From the NCBI RefSeq assembly GCF_932526225.1, contig NC_064042.1, positions 5,439,001-5,503,000 on the forward strand: 64,000 nucleotides of DNA. Reading direction: 5' to 3'. This document shows, one piece after another, positions 11,004 through 36,495 of this stretch. The notes under the pieces are model-generated. The model worked only from the letters and a program-made list of their open reading frames with translations. It was not told the origin of the DNA and ran no database searches. The position numbers and the translations under genes are program-made. How positions within the stretch are numbered: position 1 is the stretch's first letter; every line of letters begins with the position of its first letter. The DNA comes from Nematostella vectensis (taxonomy: Eukaryota; Cnidaria; Anthozoa; Actiniaria; Edwardsiidae).

Positions 11004-14000
11004 TATACCATTCCCCTGGTGACAGGGTCCTAAAGGAGTTTCTGTATACCATTCCCCCGGTGACAGGGTCCTGAAGGAGCTTCTCTTTACCATTCCCCCG
11101 GTGACAGGGTCCTGAAGGAGCTTCTGTTTACCATTCCCCTGGTGACAGGGTCCTGAAGGAGGTTCTGTATACCATTCCCCCGGTGACAGGGTCCTGAAGG
11201 AGGTTCTGTATACCATTCCCCCGGTGACAGGGTCCTGAAGGAGTTTCTGTATATCATTTCCCCGGTGACAGGGTCTTGAACCAGGTTCTTTATACCATTC
11301 CCCCGGTGACAGGGTCTGAAAGGAGCTTCTGTTTACCATTCCCCTGGTGACAGGGTCCTAAAGGAGTTTCTGTATACCATTCCCCCGGTGACAGGGTCTT
11401 GAAGGAGCTTCTGTTTACCATTCCCCCTGTGACAGGGTCCTAAAGGAGGTTCTGTATACCATTCCCCTGGTGACAGGGTCTTGAACGAGGTTCTTTATAC
11501 CATTCCCCCGGTGACAGGTCCTAAAGGAGCTTCTGTTTACCATTCCCCCGGTGACAGGGTCCTGAAGGAGCTTCTGTTTACCATTCCCCTGGTGACAGGG
11601 TCCTGAAGGAGCTTCTGTTTACCATTCCCCTGGTGACAGGGCCCTGAAGGAGATTCTGTATACCATTCCCCCGGTGACAGGGTCTTGAAGTAGGTTCTGT
11701 ATACCATTCCCTCCCTGACAGGGTCTTGAAGGAGGTTCTGTTTACCATTCCCCTGGTGACAGGGTCCTGAAGGAGGTTCTGTATATCATTTCCCCGGTGA
11801 CAGGGTCTTGAACGAGGTTCTTTATACCATTCCCCCGGTGACAGGGTCCTGAAGGAGCTTTTGTTTACCATTCCCCCGGTGACAGGGTCTTGAAGGAGGT
11901 TCTGTATACCATTTCCCCGGTGACAGGGTCTTGAAGGAGGTTCTGTATACCATTCCCCCGGTGACAGGGTCCTAAAGGAGGTTCTGTATAGCATTCCCCC
12001 GGTGACAGGGTCTTGAAGGAGGTTCTGTTTACCATTCCCCTGGTGACAGGGTCCTAAAGGAGCTTCTGTATACCATTCCCCTGGTGACAGGGTCCTGAAG
12101 GAGCTTCTGTTTACCATTCCCCCGGTGACAGGGTCTTGAAGGAGGTTCTGTATACCATTCCCCCAGTGACACGGTCTTGAAGGAGGTTCTGTATACCATT
12201 CCCCCGGTGACAGGGTCCTAAAGGAGGTTGTGTTTACCATTTCCCCGGTGACAGGGTCCTGAAGGAGGTTCTGTTTACCATTCCCCCGGTGACAGGGTCC
12301 TGAAGGAGCTTCTGTTTACCATTTCCCCGGTGACAGGGTCCTGAAGGAGGTTCTGTTTACCATTCCCCCGGTGACAGGGTCCTGAAGGAGGTTCTGTATA
12401 CCATTCCCGCGGTGACAGGGTCTTGAAGGAGCTTCTGTTTACCATTCCCCCGGTGACAGGATCCTAAAGGAGGTTCTGTATACCATTCCCCCGGTGACAG
12501 GGTCTTGAAGGAGCTTCTGTTTACCATTCCCCCGGTGACAGGGTCTTGAAGGAGGTTCTGTTTACCATTTCCCCGGTGACAGGGTCCTGAAGGAGGTTCT
12601 GTATACCATTCCCCCGGTGACAGGGTCCTGAAGGAGGTTCTGTATACCATTCCCCCGGTGACAGGGTCCTGAAGGAGCTTCTGTTTACCATTCCCCCGGT
12701 GACAGGGTCCTGAAGGAGGTCCTGTATACCATTCCCCCGGTGACAGGGTCCTGAAGGAGGTTCTGTTTACCATTTCCTCGGTGACAGGGTCTTGAAGGAG
12801 GTTCTGTTTACCATTCCCCCGGTGACAGGGTCTTGAAGGAGCTTCTGTTTACCATTCCCCCGGTGACAGGGTCTTGAAGGAGGTTCTGTTTACCATTTCC
12901 CCGGTGACAGGGTCCTAAAGGAGGTTCTGTTTACCATTCCCCCGGTGACACGGCCCTGAAGGAGGTTCTGTTTACCATTCCCCCGGTGACAGGGTCCTGA
13001 AGGAGGTTCTGTATACCATTCCCCCGGTGACAGTGTCCTGAAGGAGATTCTGTATACAATTCCCCCGGTGACACGGCCCTGAAGGAGGTTCTGTATACCA
13101 TTCCCCCGGTGACAGGGTCTTGAAGGAGGTTCTGTTTACCATTCCCCCGGTGACAGGGTCTTGAAGGAGCTTCTGTTTACCATTCCCCCGGTGACAGGGT
13201 CTTGAAGGAGGTTCTGTATACCATTCCCCCGGTGACAGGGTCCTGAAAGAGCTTCTGTTTACCATTCCCCCGGTGACAGGGTCCTTAAGGAGGTTCTGTA
13301 TACCACCCCCTCGGTGACAGGGTCTTGAAGGAGGTTCTGTATACCATTCCCCGGTGACACGGCCCTGAAGGAGGTTCTTTATACCATTCCCCCGGTGACA
13401 GGGTCCTGAAGGAGCTTCTGTTTACCATTCCCCCAGTGACAGGGTCCTGAAGGAGCTTCTGTTTACCATTCCCCTGGTGACAGGGTCCTGAAGGAGGTTC
13501 TGTATACCATTCCCCCGGTGACAGGGTCCTGAAGGAGCTTCTGTTTACCATTCCCCTGGTGACAGGGTCCTGAAGGAGGTTCTTTATACCATTCCCCCGG
13601 TGACAGGGTCCTGAAGGAGCTTCTGTTTACCATTCCCCCGGTGACAGGGTCTTGAAGGAGGTTCTGTTTACCATTCCCCTGGTGACAGGGTCCTGAAGGA
13701 GCTTCTGTATACCATTCCCCCGGTGACAGGGTCCTAAAGGAGCTTCTGTATACCATTCCCCCGGTGACAGGGTCCTGAAGGAGGTTCTGTATACCATTCC
13801 CCCGGTGACAGGGTCTTAAAGGAGGTTCTGTATACCATTCCCTCCCTGACGGGGTCTTGAAGGAGGTTCTGTTTACCATTCCCCCGGTGACAGGGTCTTG
13901 AAGGAGGTTCTGTATACCATTCCCCCGGTGACAGGGTCCTGAAAGAGCTTCTGTTTACCATTCCCCCGGTGACAGGGTCCTTAAGGAGGTTCTGTATACC

Positions 14001-17000
14001 ACCCCCTCGGTGACAGGGTCTTGAAGGAGGTTCTGTATACCATTCCCCGGTGACACGGCCCTGAAGGAGGTTCTTTATACCATTCCCCCGGTGACAGGGT
14101 CCTGAAGGAGCTTCTGTTTACCATTCCCCCGGTGACAGGGTCCTGAAGGAGCTTCTGTTTACCATTCCCCTGGTGACAGGGTCCTGAAGGAGGTTCTGTA
14201 TACCATTCCCCCGGTGACAGGGTCCTGAAGGAGCTTCTGTTTACCATTCCCCTGGTGACAGGGTCCTGAAGGAGGTTCTTTATACCATTCCCCCGGTGAC
14301 AGGGTCCTGAAGGAGCTTCTGTTTACCATTCCCCCGGTGACAGGGTCTTGAAGGAGGTTCTGTTTACCATTCCCCTGGTGACAGGGTCCTGAAGGAGCTT
14401 CTGTATACCATTCCCCCGGTGACAGGGTCCTAAAGGAGCTTCTGTATACCATTCCCCCGGTGACAGGGTCCTGAAGGAGGTTCTGTATACCATTCCCCCG
14501 GTGACAGGGTCTTAAAGGAGGTTCTGTATACCATTCCCTCCCTGACGGGGTCTTGAAGGAGGTTCTGTTTACCATTCCCCCGGTGACAGGGTCCTAAAGG
14601 AGGTTCTGTATACCATTCCCCTGGTGACAGGGTCTTGAACGAGGTTCTTTATACCATTCCCCCGGTGACAGGGTCTTGAAGGAGGTTCTGTATACCATTC
14701 CCCCTGTGACAGGGTCCTGAAGGAGCTTCTGTTTACCATTCCCCCGGTGACAGGGTCCTGAAGGAGCTTCTGTTTACCATTCCCCCGGTGACAGGGTCCT
14801 GAAGGAGCTTCTGTTTACCATTCCCCTGGTGACAGGGTCCTGAAGGAGCTTCTGTTTACCATTCCCCCGGTGACAGGGCCCTGAAGGAGGTTCTGTATAC
14901 CATTCCCCCGGTGACAGGGTCTTGAAGGAGGTTCTGTATACCATTCCCTCCCTGACAGGGTCTTGAAGGAGGTTCTGTTTACCATTCCCCTGGTGACAGG
15001 GTCCTGAAGGAGGTTCTGTATATCATTTCCCCGGTGACAGGGTCTTGAACGAGGTTCTTTATACCATTCCCCCGGTGACAGGGTCCTGAAGGAGCTTTTG
15101 TTTACCATTCCCCCGGTGACAGGGTCTTGAAGGAGGTTCTGTATACCATTTCCCCGGTGACAGGGTCTTGAAGGAGGTTCTGTATACCATTCCCCCGGTG
15201 ACAGGGTCCTAAAGGAGGTTCTGTATAGCATTCCCCCGGTGACAGGGTCTTGAAGGAGGTTCTGTTTACCATTCCCCTGGTGACAGGGTCCTAAAGGAGC
15301 TTCTGTATACCATTCCCCTGGTGACAGGGTCCTGAAGGAGCTTCTGTTTACCATTCCCCCGGTGACAGGGTCTTGGAGGAGGTTCTGTATACCATTCCCC
15401 TGGTGACAGGGTCCTGAAGGAGCTTCTGTATACCATTCCCCCGGTGACAGGGTCTTGAAGGAGTTTCTGTATACCATTCCCCGGTGACAGGGTCTTGGAG
15501 GAGCTTCTGTTTACCATTCCCCCAGTGACACGGTCTTGAAGGAGGTTCTGTATACCATTCCCCCGGTGACAGGGTCCTGAAGGAGCTTCTGTATACCATT
15601 CCCCCGGTGACAGGGTCTTGAAGGAGTTTCTGTATACCATTCCCCGGTGACAGGGTCTTGAAGGAGGTTCTGTTTAACATTCCCCCGGTGACAGGATCCT
15701 AAAGGAGGTTCTGTATACCATTCCCCCGGTGACAGGGTCTTGAAGGAGTTTCTGTTTACCATTCCCCCGGTGACAGGGTCTTGAAGGAGGTTCTGTTTAC
15801 CATTTCCCCGGTGACAGGGTCCTGAAGGAGGTTCTGTATACCATTCCCCCGGTGACAGGGTCCTGAAGGAGCTTCTGTTTACCATTCCCCCGGTGACAGG
15901 GTCTTGAAGGAGGTTCTGTATACCATTCCCCCGGTGACAGGGTCCTGAAGGAGGTTCTGTATACCATTCCCCCTGTGACAGGGTCCTGAAGGAGCTTCTG
16001 TTTACCATTCCCCCGGTGACAGGGCCTTGAAGGAGGTTCTGTATACCATTCCCCCGGTGACAGGGTCCTGAAGGAGGTTCTGTATACCATTCCCCCGGTG
16101 ACATGGTCCTGAAGGAGGTTCTGTATACCATTCCCCCAGTGACACGGTCCTGAAGGAGGTTCTGTATACCATTTCCCCGGTGACAGGGTCTTGAAGGAGG
16201 TTCTGTATACCATTCCCCCGGTGACAGGGTCCTAAAGGAGGTTCTGTATAGCATTCCCCCGGTGACAGGGTCTTGAAGGAGGTTCTGTTTACCATTCCCC
16301 TGGTGACAGGGTCCTAAAGGAGCTTCTGTATACCATTCCCCTGGTGACAGGGTCCTGAAGGAGCTTCTGTTTACCATTCCCCCGGTGACAGGGTCTTGGA
16401 GGAGGTTCTGTATACCATTCCCCCAGTGACACGGTCTTGAAGGAGGTTCTGTATACCATTCCCCCGGTGACAGGGTCCTGAAGGAGCTTCTGTATACCAT
16501 TCCCCCGGTGACAGCGTCTTGAAGGAGTTTCTGTATACCATTCCCCGGTGACAGGGTCTTGAAGGAGGTTCTGTTTAACATTCCCCCGGTGACAGGATCC
16601 TAAAGGAGGTTCTGTATACCATTCCCCCGGTGACAGGGTCTTGAAGGAGTTTCTGTTTACCATTCCCCCGGTGACAGGGTCTTGAAGGAGGTTCTGTTTA
16701 CCATTTCCCCGGTGACAGGGTCCTGAAGGAGGTTCTGTATACCATTCCCCCGGTGACAGGGTCCTGAAGGAGCTTCTGTTTACCATTCCCCCGGTGACAG
16801 GGTCTTGAAGGAGGTTCTGTATACCATTCCCCCGGTGACAGGGTCCTGAAGGAGGTTCTGTATACCATTCCCCCTGTGACAGGGTCCTGAAGGAGCTTCT
16901 GTTTACCATTCCCCCGGTGACAGGGCCTTGAAGGAGGTTCTGTATACCATTCCCCCGGTGACAGGGTCCTGAAGGAGGTTCTGTATACCATTCCCCCGGT

Positions 17001-17616
17001 GACAGGGCCTTGAAGGAGGTTCTGTATACCATTCCCCCGGTGACACGGTCTTGAAGGAGGTTCTGTTTACCATTCCCCTGGTGACAGGATCCTAAAGGAG
17101 GTTCTGTATACCATTCCCCCAGTGACACGGTCTTGAAGGAGGTTCTGTTTACCATTCCCCTGGTGACAGGGTCCTTAAGGAGTTTCTGTATACCATTCCC
17201 CCGGTGACAGGGTCCTAAAGGAGCTTCTGTATACCATTCCCCCGGTGACAGGGTCCTGAAGGAGGTTCTGTATACCATTCCCCCGGTGACAGGGTCTTGA
17301 AGGAGGTTCTGTGTACCATTCCCCCGGTGACAGGGTCCTAAAGGAGCTTCTGTATACCATTCCCCCGGTGACAGGGTCCTGAAGGAGGTTCGATATACCA
17401 TTCCCCCGGTGACAGCGTCCTGAAGGAGCTTCTGTTTACCATTCCCCCGGTGACAGGGTCTTGAAGGAGGTTGTGTATACCATTCCCCCGGTGACAGGGT
17501 CCTGAAGGAGGTTCTGTATACCATTCCCCCGGTGACAGGGTCCTGAAGGAGGTTCTGTATACCATTTCCCCGGTGACAGGGTCTTGAAGGAGGTTTTGTT
17601 CACCATTCCCCCGGTG
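11004..17616. repeat. 6.6-kb satellite array, unit about 41 bp
   Basis: About 160 head-to-tail units of roughly 41 bp, written on + as TATACCATTCCCCCGGTGAC, AGGGTCCTGAAGGAGGTTC, TG. Common variants are CTTCTGTTTACC for GGTTCTGTATACC, CCCTGG for CCCCGG and GGTCTTGAA for GGTCCTGAA. Some units lack one C (40 bp) or carry CCCTCCCTGAC. Larger blocks are duplicated: about 13240-13890 recurs 696 bp later, 11578-12240 recurs 3237 bp later, and the 15511-16000 region recurs 901 bp later. Long open frames run on the minus strand (up to 411 codons, 16289-17524) because the unit is free of stops there. I treat these as a by-product of the repeat. Confidence 0.95.
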
Positions 17617-17889
17617 CGTAGTGTAGAGGGGTACGTGTCTCGTCGGCAAATCCTATAAGTCAACATTTTTTTCCCGAGAGCTGAATGAAAAGTCCATGAA
17701 AAACTGATAATAACAGACAAACGAACTCGTTAACCTAAGGCCTTTGTCTTAGTCGGTTAAGCCACGCACAGCCCATTGCAACGTAGAGGGGGAAATATCG
17801 GAATTTTTTTAACGCTAGTCTCATGGGAATTTTAAATAAAGAGCTAGTAGTAATCACTTACGCTGTGGCCTAGGTCTACATGGCCGTTG

Positions 17890-18130
17890 TTAGCAAGTCA
17901 AAGAGTTTACTGTTGGTCTAAATAGCGATGGTTATCAGGTCAAAGGGTTTACTGAGGGTCTTTTGATAGTGAGGGTCACCAGGTCAAAGGGTTTACTGAG
18001 GGTCTGGATAGTGAGGGTTACCAGGTCGAAGGGTTTACTGAGGGTCTTTTGATAGTAGGGGTTACCAGGTCAAAGGGTTTGCTGAGGGTGTGGATAGTGA
18101 GGGTTACCAGGTCGAAGGGTTTACTGAGTA
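17890..18130. repeat. Short tandem array, 42-44-bp unit
   Basis: Five to six copies of a unit containing CCAGGTCAAAGGGTTTACTG followed by AGGGTCTGGATAGTGAGGGT. Successive CAGGTC starts lie at 17936, 17980 and 18022. It ends just before the 18-bp element at 18156. Confidence 0.85.
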
Positions 18131-18155
18131 TAATGCGCTTGCCTGCGGCCACCCC

Positions 18156-20257
18156 TGTATCACCTATAAATGTTATAACACCCATACATGCTATAACACC
18201 CATAAATGTTATAACAACGATAAATGTAATAACACCCATAAATGTAATAACAGCCATAAATGTAATAGCAACCATAAATGTAATAACACCCATAAATGTA
18301 ATAACACCCATAAATGTAATAACACCCATAAATGTAAGAACACCCATAAATGTAAGAACAACCATAAATGTAATAACAACCATAAATGTAATAACACCCA
18401 TAAATGTAATAACACCCATAAATGTAATAACACCCATAAATGTAATTACACCCATAAATGTAATACAACCATAAATGTAATAACACCCATAAATGTAATA
18501 ACACCCATAAATGTAATAACAACCATAAATGTAATAACACCCATAAATGTAATAACACCCATAAATGTAATAACACCCATAAATGTAATAACACCCATAA
18601 ATGTAATAACAGTCACCCATAAATGTAATAACACCCATAAATGTAATAACAACCATAAATGTAATAACAGTCACCCATAAATGTTATAACAATCATAAAT
18701 GTAATAACAGTCACCCATAAATGTTATAACAACCATAAATGTAATAACACGCATAAATGTAATAACACCCATAAATGTAATAACACCCATAAATGTAATT
18801 ACACCCATAAATGTAATACAACCATAAATGTAATAACACCCATAAATGTAATAACAGCCATAAATGTAATAGCAACCATAAATGTAATAACACCCATAAA
18901 TGTAATAACACCCATAAATGTAATAACACCCATAAATGTAAGAACACCCATAAATGTAAGAACAACCATAAATGTAATAACAACCATAAATGTAATAACA
19001 CCCATAAATGTAATAACACCCATAAATGTAATAACACCCATAAATGTAATTACACCCATAAATGTAATACAACCATAAATGTAATAACACCCATAAATGT
19101 AATAACACCCATAAATGTAATAACAACCATAAATGTTATAACAGCCATAAATGTAATAACAGCCATAAATGTAATAACACCCATAAATGTAATAACAACC
19201 ATAAATGTAATAACAGCCATAAATGTAATAGCAACCATAAATGTAATAACACCCATAAATGTAATAACAACCATAAATGTAATAACACCCATGAATGTAA
19301 TAACACCCATAAATGTAATAACAGCCATAAATGTAATAACACCCATAAATGTAATAACAACCATAAATGTAATAACACCCATAAATGTAATAACACCCAT
19401 AAATGTAATAACACCCATAAATGTAATAACAGTCACCCATAAATGTAATAACACCCATAAATGTAATAACAACCATAAATGTAATAACAGTCACCCATAA
19501 ATGTTATAACAATCATAAATGTAATAACAGTCACCCATAAATGTTATAACAACCATAAATGTAATAACAGTCACCCATAAATGTTATAACAACCATAAAT
19601 ATAAGAACAGTCACCCATAGATGTTATACTAACCATAAATGTTATAACAACCGTAAATGTAATAACAGTCACCTATAAATGTTATAACAACCATAAATGT
19701 AATAACAGTCACCCATAAATGTTATAACAACGATAAATGTAATAACACATCGCCCATAAATGTAATAACAAACATAAATGTAATAACAGTCACCCATAGA
19801 TGTTATAACAACCATAAATGTACTAACAGCCACCCATAAATGTTATAACAACGATAAATGTAATAACACATCGCCCATAAATGTAATAAACAGTCAACCA
19901 TAAATGTAAGAACACGTCGCCTATAAATGTTATAAACCACGTTAACCATAAATGTAATAACACGTCGCCCATAAATGTTATAACTTATAATTTTGACTCG
20001 TAGAAACAACATTAGACAACCAAACTTGGCAGATGTCTTGTAGGTGTCAAGAGGGGTGCAACGATATGTCAACTCGGCATGAAGTCATTGATGACGTCAT
20101 TGTTCGTCGGTGTTCTTACATTTATGATTAACTGTTTATTACATTTATGGGCGATGTGTTCTTACATTTATGGTTGTTATAACATTTATGGATGACTGTT
20201 ATTACATTTATGGTTGTTATAACATTTATGGGTGTAATTACATTTATGGGTGATACA
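18156..20257. mobile_element. Foldback-like element made of an 18-bp minisatellite
   Basis: The long left part (about 18165-19985) is about 100 direct copies of CCCATAAATGTAATAACA, with ACAACC, ACAGCC and ACAGTCACCC variants. After a unique spacer (about 19986-20112), seven or eight units run in the opposite orientation to 20257. The left end TGTATCACC..ATAAATGT is the inverted complement of the right end ACATTTATGGGTGATACA. CACCC-type sequence lies outside both ends. Tandem repeats as terminal inverted arms around a short loop is the plan of Foldback elements. Because 18 is a multiple of 3, the array gives many low-complexity open frames that I do not treat as genes. Confidence 0.7.
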
Positions 20258-21250
20258 CACCCTTGAACTCTTTTCGGTGCAAACTGAGCATGTGAACTAT
20301 GTGAAAAGCTCTTATCGCGTGGCCCTGGGTCCCGCAGGATGACGAAGTCGGTTTGTTTTGGTAATAGACCCCAATCATTGCATGCACGCGTTCAAATCTC
20401 AATGATTCAATCAAATTAAAGAATGTCGACCAGCCATTCCTTTGTCATTGTTTAAAATGAAAAATACAACCGTCTTTTTAGAGTAATGGGATAAAAGACC
20501 AAGAGGGGGGGGGGGGGGTGGACAAGAGCCACAAAAGATCTCAAACCTTCTCTGATACTGGAAACTTTAGAGCTTCCCGAACGATTTTACCAAAAGTCAT
20601 TAAAATTAGTTTGATGTATGTTTTCTATCATTTTTATAGCCATTCTCTAACCTCATCATGGGAAGAATAAAATTGCCCTTTCGTCTATGATGTCATTTCA
20701 TGATTTGAGTTCATTTTACACGAACAAAAATTAGGCAAAGACCACGGGCTTGCTGCTTCTCAATTTTGGAAGGACGACAAAATGGCGGCTGAAAGAGGCC
20801 CTTTGAATGGAGTATTATCAATAAAAAGGTCGTTAACCCGCGCTATGCGGCTCTATGCATATCAATCCCCGTGTGTGACTAGATTATCCGTGTTCGATCA
20901 ACGCCGAGGCGTGGGTTATCTGTGTGGGTAATGTGCGCTTTAGTCCACTCCCTTCGCGCACGAACCCATCAAAAGCTCCTGTCGACAGAGTGATGTGATG
21001 ACTTCGCTTGGGCAGCTCCTATTGTGTTCTGAATGTTGACTACAATCCGTTGAGCTGTGACCACCCCGTCGAGTAATACAAAAATAGGACGACCCACTAG
21101 ACTGTTTTTTAAGTTACGAAGTGCACTTGGTTCGACTCAAGTAGATTTCTGACAAGATTAGACTACACGCATATGTTCGAATTACAACAAAGGATGGATG
21201 TGTGATTGTAAATAACGGGATAACAATTCGTCGCCATTTGAATCGTTCTG
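20258..21250. other. Intergenic stretch without recognised gene
   Basis: No supported exon. It contains a G run at 20505-20518. Nothing else stands out. Confidence 0.5.
20505..20518. repeat. Poly-G tract (14 G)
   Basis: A homopolymer run; its length may be unreliable in an assembly. Confidence 0.85.
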
Positions 21251-22088
21251 ATGCTAAAGATCACACCGAGTTCAAAGATGAAGACCGGAGAACAATCTCC
21301 AAGTCGTAAACTCGTGGTAAAGTACATTCAACCTTCACCGCATTCTAAACCAACGGGAAAACCTACACCGCAGCAATTTAGAAGTCCTCAGAAAGTTGTA
21401 CAAATATCTGTTCCCCGAGCGGGACTCCAGGCCGCACAAAACGCACGATACTCGAAAAACCAAACTGGATCGAAATGCCAAATAAAGATGCCATTAATCC
21501 AAGTGAACATCAACAAATTCGGAATCCAGGTATGTATGGCTATAGTAGTGATAACAAAAACGCCATTCGATGAGTAAACGCTAAGTGCTAATGACTTTGG
21601 AGGATTATGTTGCGTCCACAAATGATTCCATTTAGGTGCTAAACGCTGTAAGTTATTTGCTGTGTTTTAGTATTTGGGACGTCATGGAGTGGGGACGAAG
21701 TTTTTGATTATAACAAATAATTTGTTATCCTTCATCCCCTCAAAGAAATAAACAAATCCATACGCTTTTTTAATATCACCGTTGACTTTTAACAGTAGGT
21801 CGTAGGAAAACAATTAGATTTTTTATTTGTTTTTCCATTACCGTGGGTCTACGTTTTCGAACTTTGACAGTAGCAAAAGCAAACTTCCTCCGACTTTCAG
21901 ACGGTATAAACATTTCACCTTTTCTCCCTCTTGACAGAGGTGACTTCGCTAATTGAACGTACTCAGGGCGGGATTGGCCGAGATAATGATACGCTTATTA
22001 ATGCTATCAATTGCAGATCGTTGTGATAAATCCTACAAAGAGACATCTTGTAAACATGCAAATCCTGCACAAAATCCGGGGTAATTAA
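21251..22088 (+). CDS. Candidate two-exon gene, function unknown
   Basis: An ATG at 21251 opens 93 codons ending at a good donor (CAG|gtatgt, exon end 21529). An acceptor (ttgcag) at 22016 is followed in the same phase by 24 codons to TAA at 22086-22088, giving about 116 residues. The product is basic and rich in Lys, Gln, Ser and Pro, with no motif I know. An alternative donor GG|gtaatt at 22080 could lead to a third exon starting near 22231 after ttcgcag. The evidence is only phase agreement and splice consensus, so this may be chance. Confidence 0.28.
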
Positions 22089-24305
22089 AAAAATACTACA
22101 TCACCAGCATTCCGGTGAATAAGAATAAGAACCTTTTCTGGAATACTTAACGCTTGGGTTTAACGCATAAAATGTAAAAATAACGCGCGTGTTGCTGTTC
22201 CAAATTCTCCCGCCAATTTCTTTTTCGCAGTATTCGTTAATATCCCACAATGCATCACCGTTTGGGACTATCTGTTCAAGCCTTTTTTCTTTAGAGGAAA
22301 AATTTGAAATCGCGAACATGCCGCGGAGTTATATCGTTACTCCTTTTCAACTAAGCGGAAGATCGCGGGTTTCCGTTTAACCTGTTTTGAGTAGTTTCCC
22401 CTCTTATGGTCAGAATAGAAACAGACAGCATTCCACAGAGTTACACAAAATCTAAAAAAAACATATCTTCTCGAAAAATAATTTAGCTTGTAATAAACAA
22501 CAACAACAAAACAAAACTAGGAGTCTGTGTTTGTGGTGCGTCTTGGACTTCCTGTGGCCGAGAGAAGAGGGATTTGGGGGCTGGAGTCCTCTCTTTTCTC
22601 TCGCCCTCGCGCTGGCTATATGCGAGACAGACGGGCCAATCTCTTCTCGAAGCTGTATTTACCGCAAGCGTAATCAAGTAGCACAAGAAGAGTTCGGCGG
22701 ATACATGAGCTTGATTATTTCGAGAATCGTAGCCGCTTTGCAACAAATCCGATCCTACGTAACGTGGTGATAATTCGCAGTACACCGGGTACCCTGTAGT
22801 GTATGGGGACAAAGTAGGAATTCGCTTTCGCGCACTAAATAATAACCATCTCGGTATATGATATAGTGCATTTTTATCTGTATTAGTTAAACGGAAAGTA
22901 ATAAGACGGATTTGATGGGAAATCTCTTTGCAATACATTTTATGTACATTTGTTTGAGTACGTAAGCCATTCGCCCAAATACATCATGATGTTTTCCACT
23001 TCTCTCCGAGATAACGTTTCGGTGCAGACCCTTTTCACATATATAAAGAATTAAATTAAAAAACAATGGAACCCTTTTAACAGTACGGTTAACAGGGAGC
23101 TCGGTTATCCAAGCTCGGTGTTATCAGGGTCCAAGCTTATTATTATTATTTTTTAAAATTTTTCTATCTCGTCAGCTGTCTTATGCCATGAAAACCACTT
23201 ACGCTGTTACGCCATTGTTGGATACTCTATTTTCCCGTATAATTAGTTGCATAGTGCGTTGAATCTGATGGCTTTAATTGGTCTAAGTAGATCTGCTTGC
23301 GCTATTAGCAATACGGGTAATGAAAGCCAACGTCGGCTTTGACCTGGTTATGTATAATTAGTAAAGTCAGTCTAGAAGCAACATAATCTTCCCTTCTCAC
23401 TAAATGACTTGCGGGACTGAGAGTTTGTTTTGGCGCCCAGATGAAGACACTAATTACCTGAGTACCAGAATTAGCCATTCTCCAACCATTAACAACAGTA
23501 CAAATGGGCAATGGGTCGCTGTATAGAGTACCTTATTAGCTTGCACAATGACAAGTCAAGGAATTAATCTTCCTCCATCTCCACGCCTTTACCCCAATGT
23601 TCTTGTTATTGCTCTTTTTTGTTGTTGTTGTTTTTTTGTTATTTTTTAGAGTGTTTTTTTTTTTTTTTGGGGGGGGGGGGGCTTTTATTTTTTAACCATA
23701 AATCATCGATACTTTATTAAAGCTTTTGGTGGTCTTTAGCTAGTGTGACACCGAAATCGTTTGTGGATTTTCGTGTTAATTTGGTTTCTTCTCCCATTCC
23801 GCCAAAATCAGTCCCTTGTCCTGTATGGAAGGGCATGGCATTGATAAATATGACAAAAATCTGAAAAATTCCCCCGCGGATGTAAATAAAGGATATTCGT
23901 ATATCTAAACTACATACTATGGGAGAGAAAGTCATAGATGATGCAACTCTGGGTAGGAGTTTTATTGGTCCATGTTTTTGACAAATTATCGATTTTAATG
24001 AAGTCATCACTCGAAATATAACCGAGTCGGAAAAGGATGCTTTATTTCCTACTGGAGCCTAGTCTCTCTCGGCAACATGTTTTGCTTTAATCTAGAGGGT
24101 GGTCATTGTAATCGGCGTGCGGCAATACTAGGAGACCCCGAGTGGAAGCAGATTCTTTGCTTGATCATAGCCTTCAGTTTGCCGAGCAAACTATGAGTTC
24201 TTGATGTGGCCAAACACTGCTGGAATTCGGCCTTATTCTCCTAAAACCCAACCCCAAACATCTCAGATCCCGGAGAAAGGCTTCTAGCATTTGTATCGCT
24301 TCAAA
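22089..24305. other. Intergenic stretch upstream of PAK
   Basis: No supported gene. Open frames around 22483-22938 on both strands have no splice or family support. A T run followed by 13 G lies at 23654-23681. The PAK promoter should lie in the last few hundred bases, but no TATA box or other element was convincing. Confidence 0.5.
23654..23681. repeat. Poly-T/poly-G tract
   Basis: About 15 T followed by 13 G, upstream of PAK. Confidence 0.85.

Positions 24306-36495
<12,190 letters not shown>

Noticed and set aside
11004-17616. Many minus-strand open frames (up to 411 codons) in the 41-bp array as repeat-protein genes
   Set aside because: They come from one stop-free unit read in cycling frames, with overlapping equivalents in more than one frame and no promoter, splice or domain support.
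18160-20072. Open frames coding INVITP, HKCNNT, GVITFM or CYYIYG repeats
   Set aside because: An 18-bp repeat gives period-6 peptides in every open frame on both strands; this is low-complexity sequence, not evidence of a gene.
11004-20257. CRISPR-like arrays
   Set aside because: The units are directly contiguous with no unique spacers, and the setting is a eukaryotic genome.
22483-22938. 151-codon minus-strand frame and 79-codon + frame
   Set aside because: No recognisable domain, no splice partners, and both strands open over the same stretch, which suggests chance or repeat origin.
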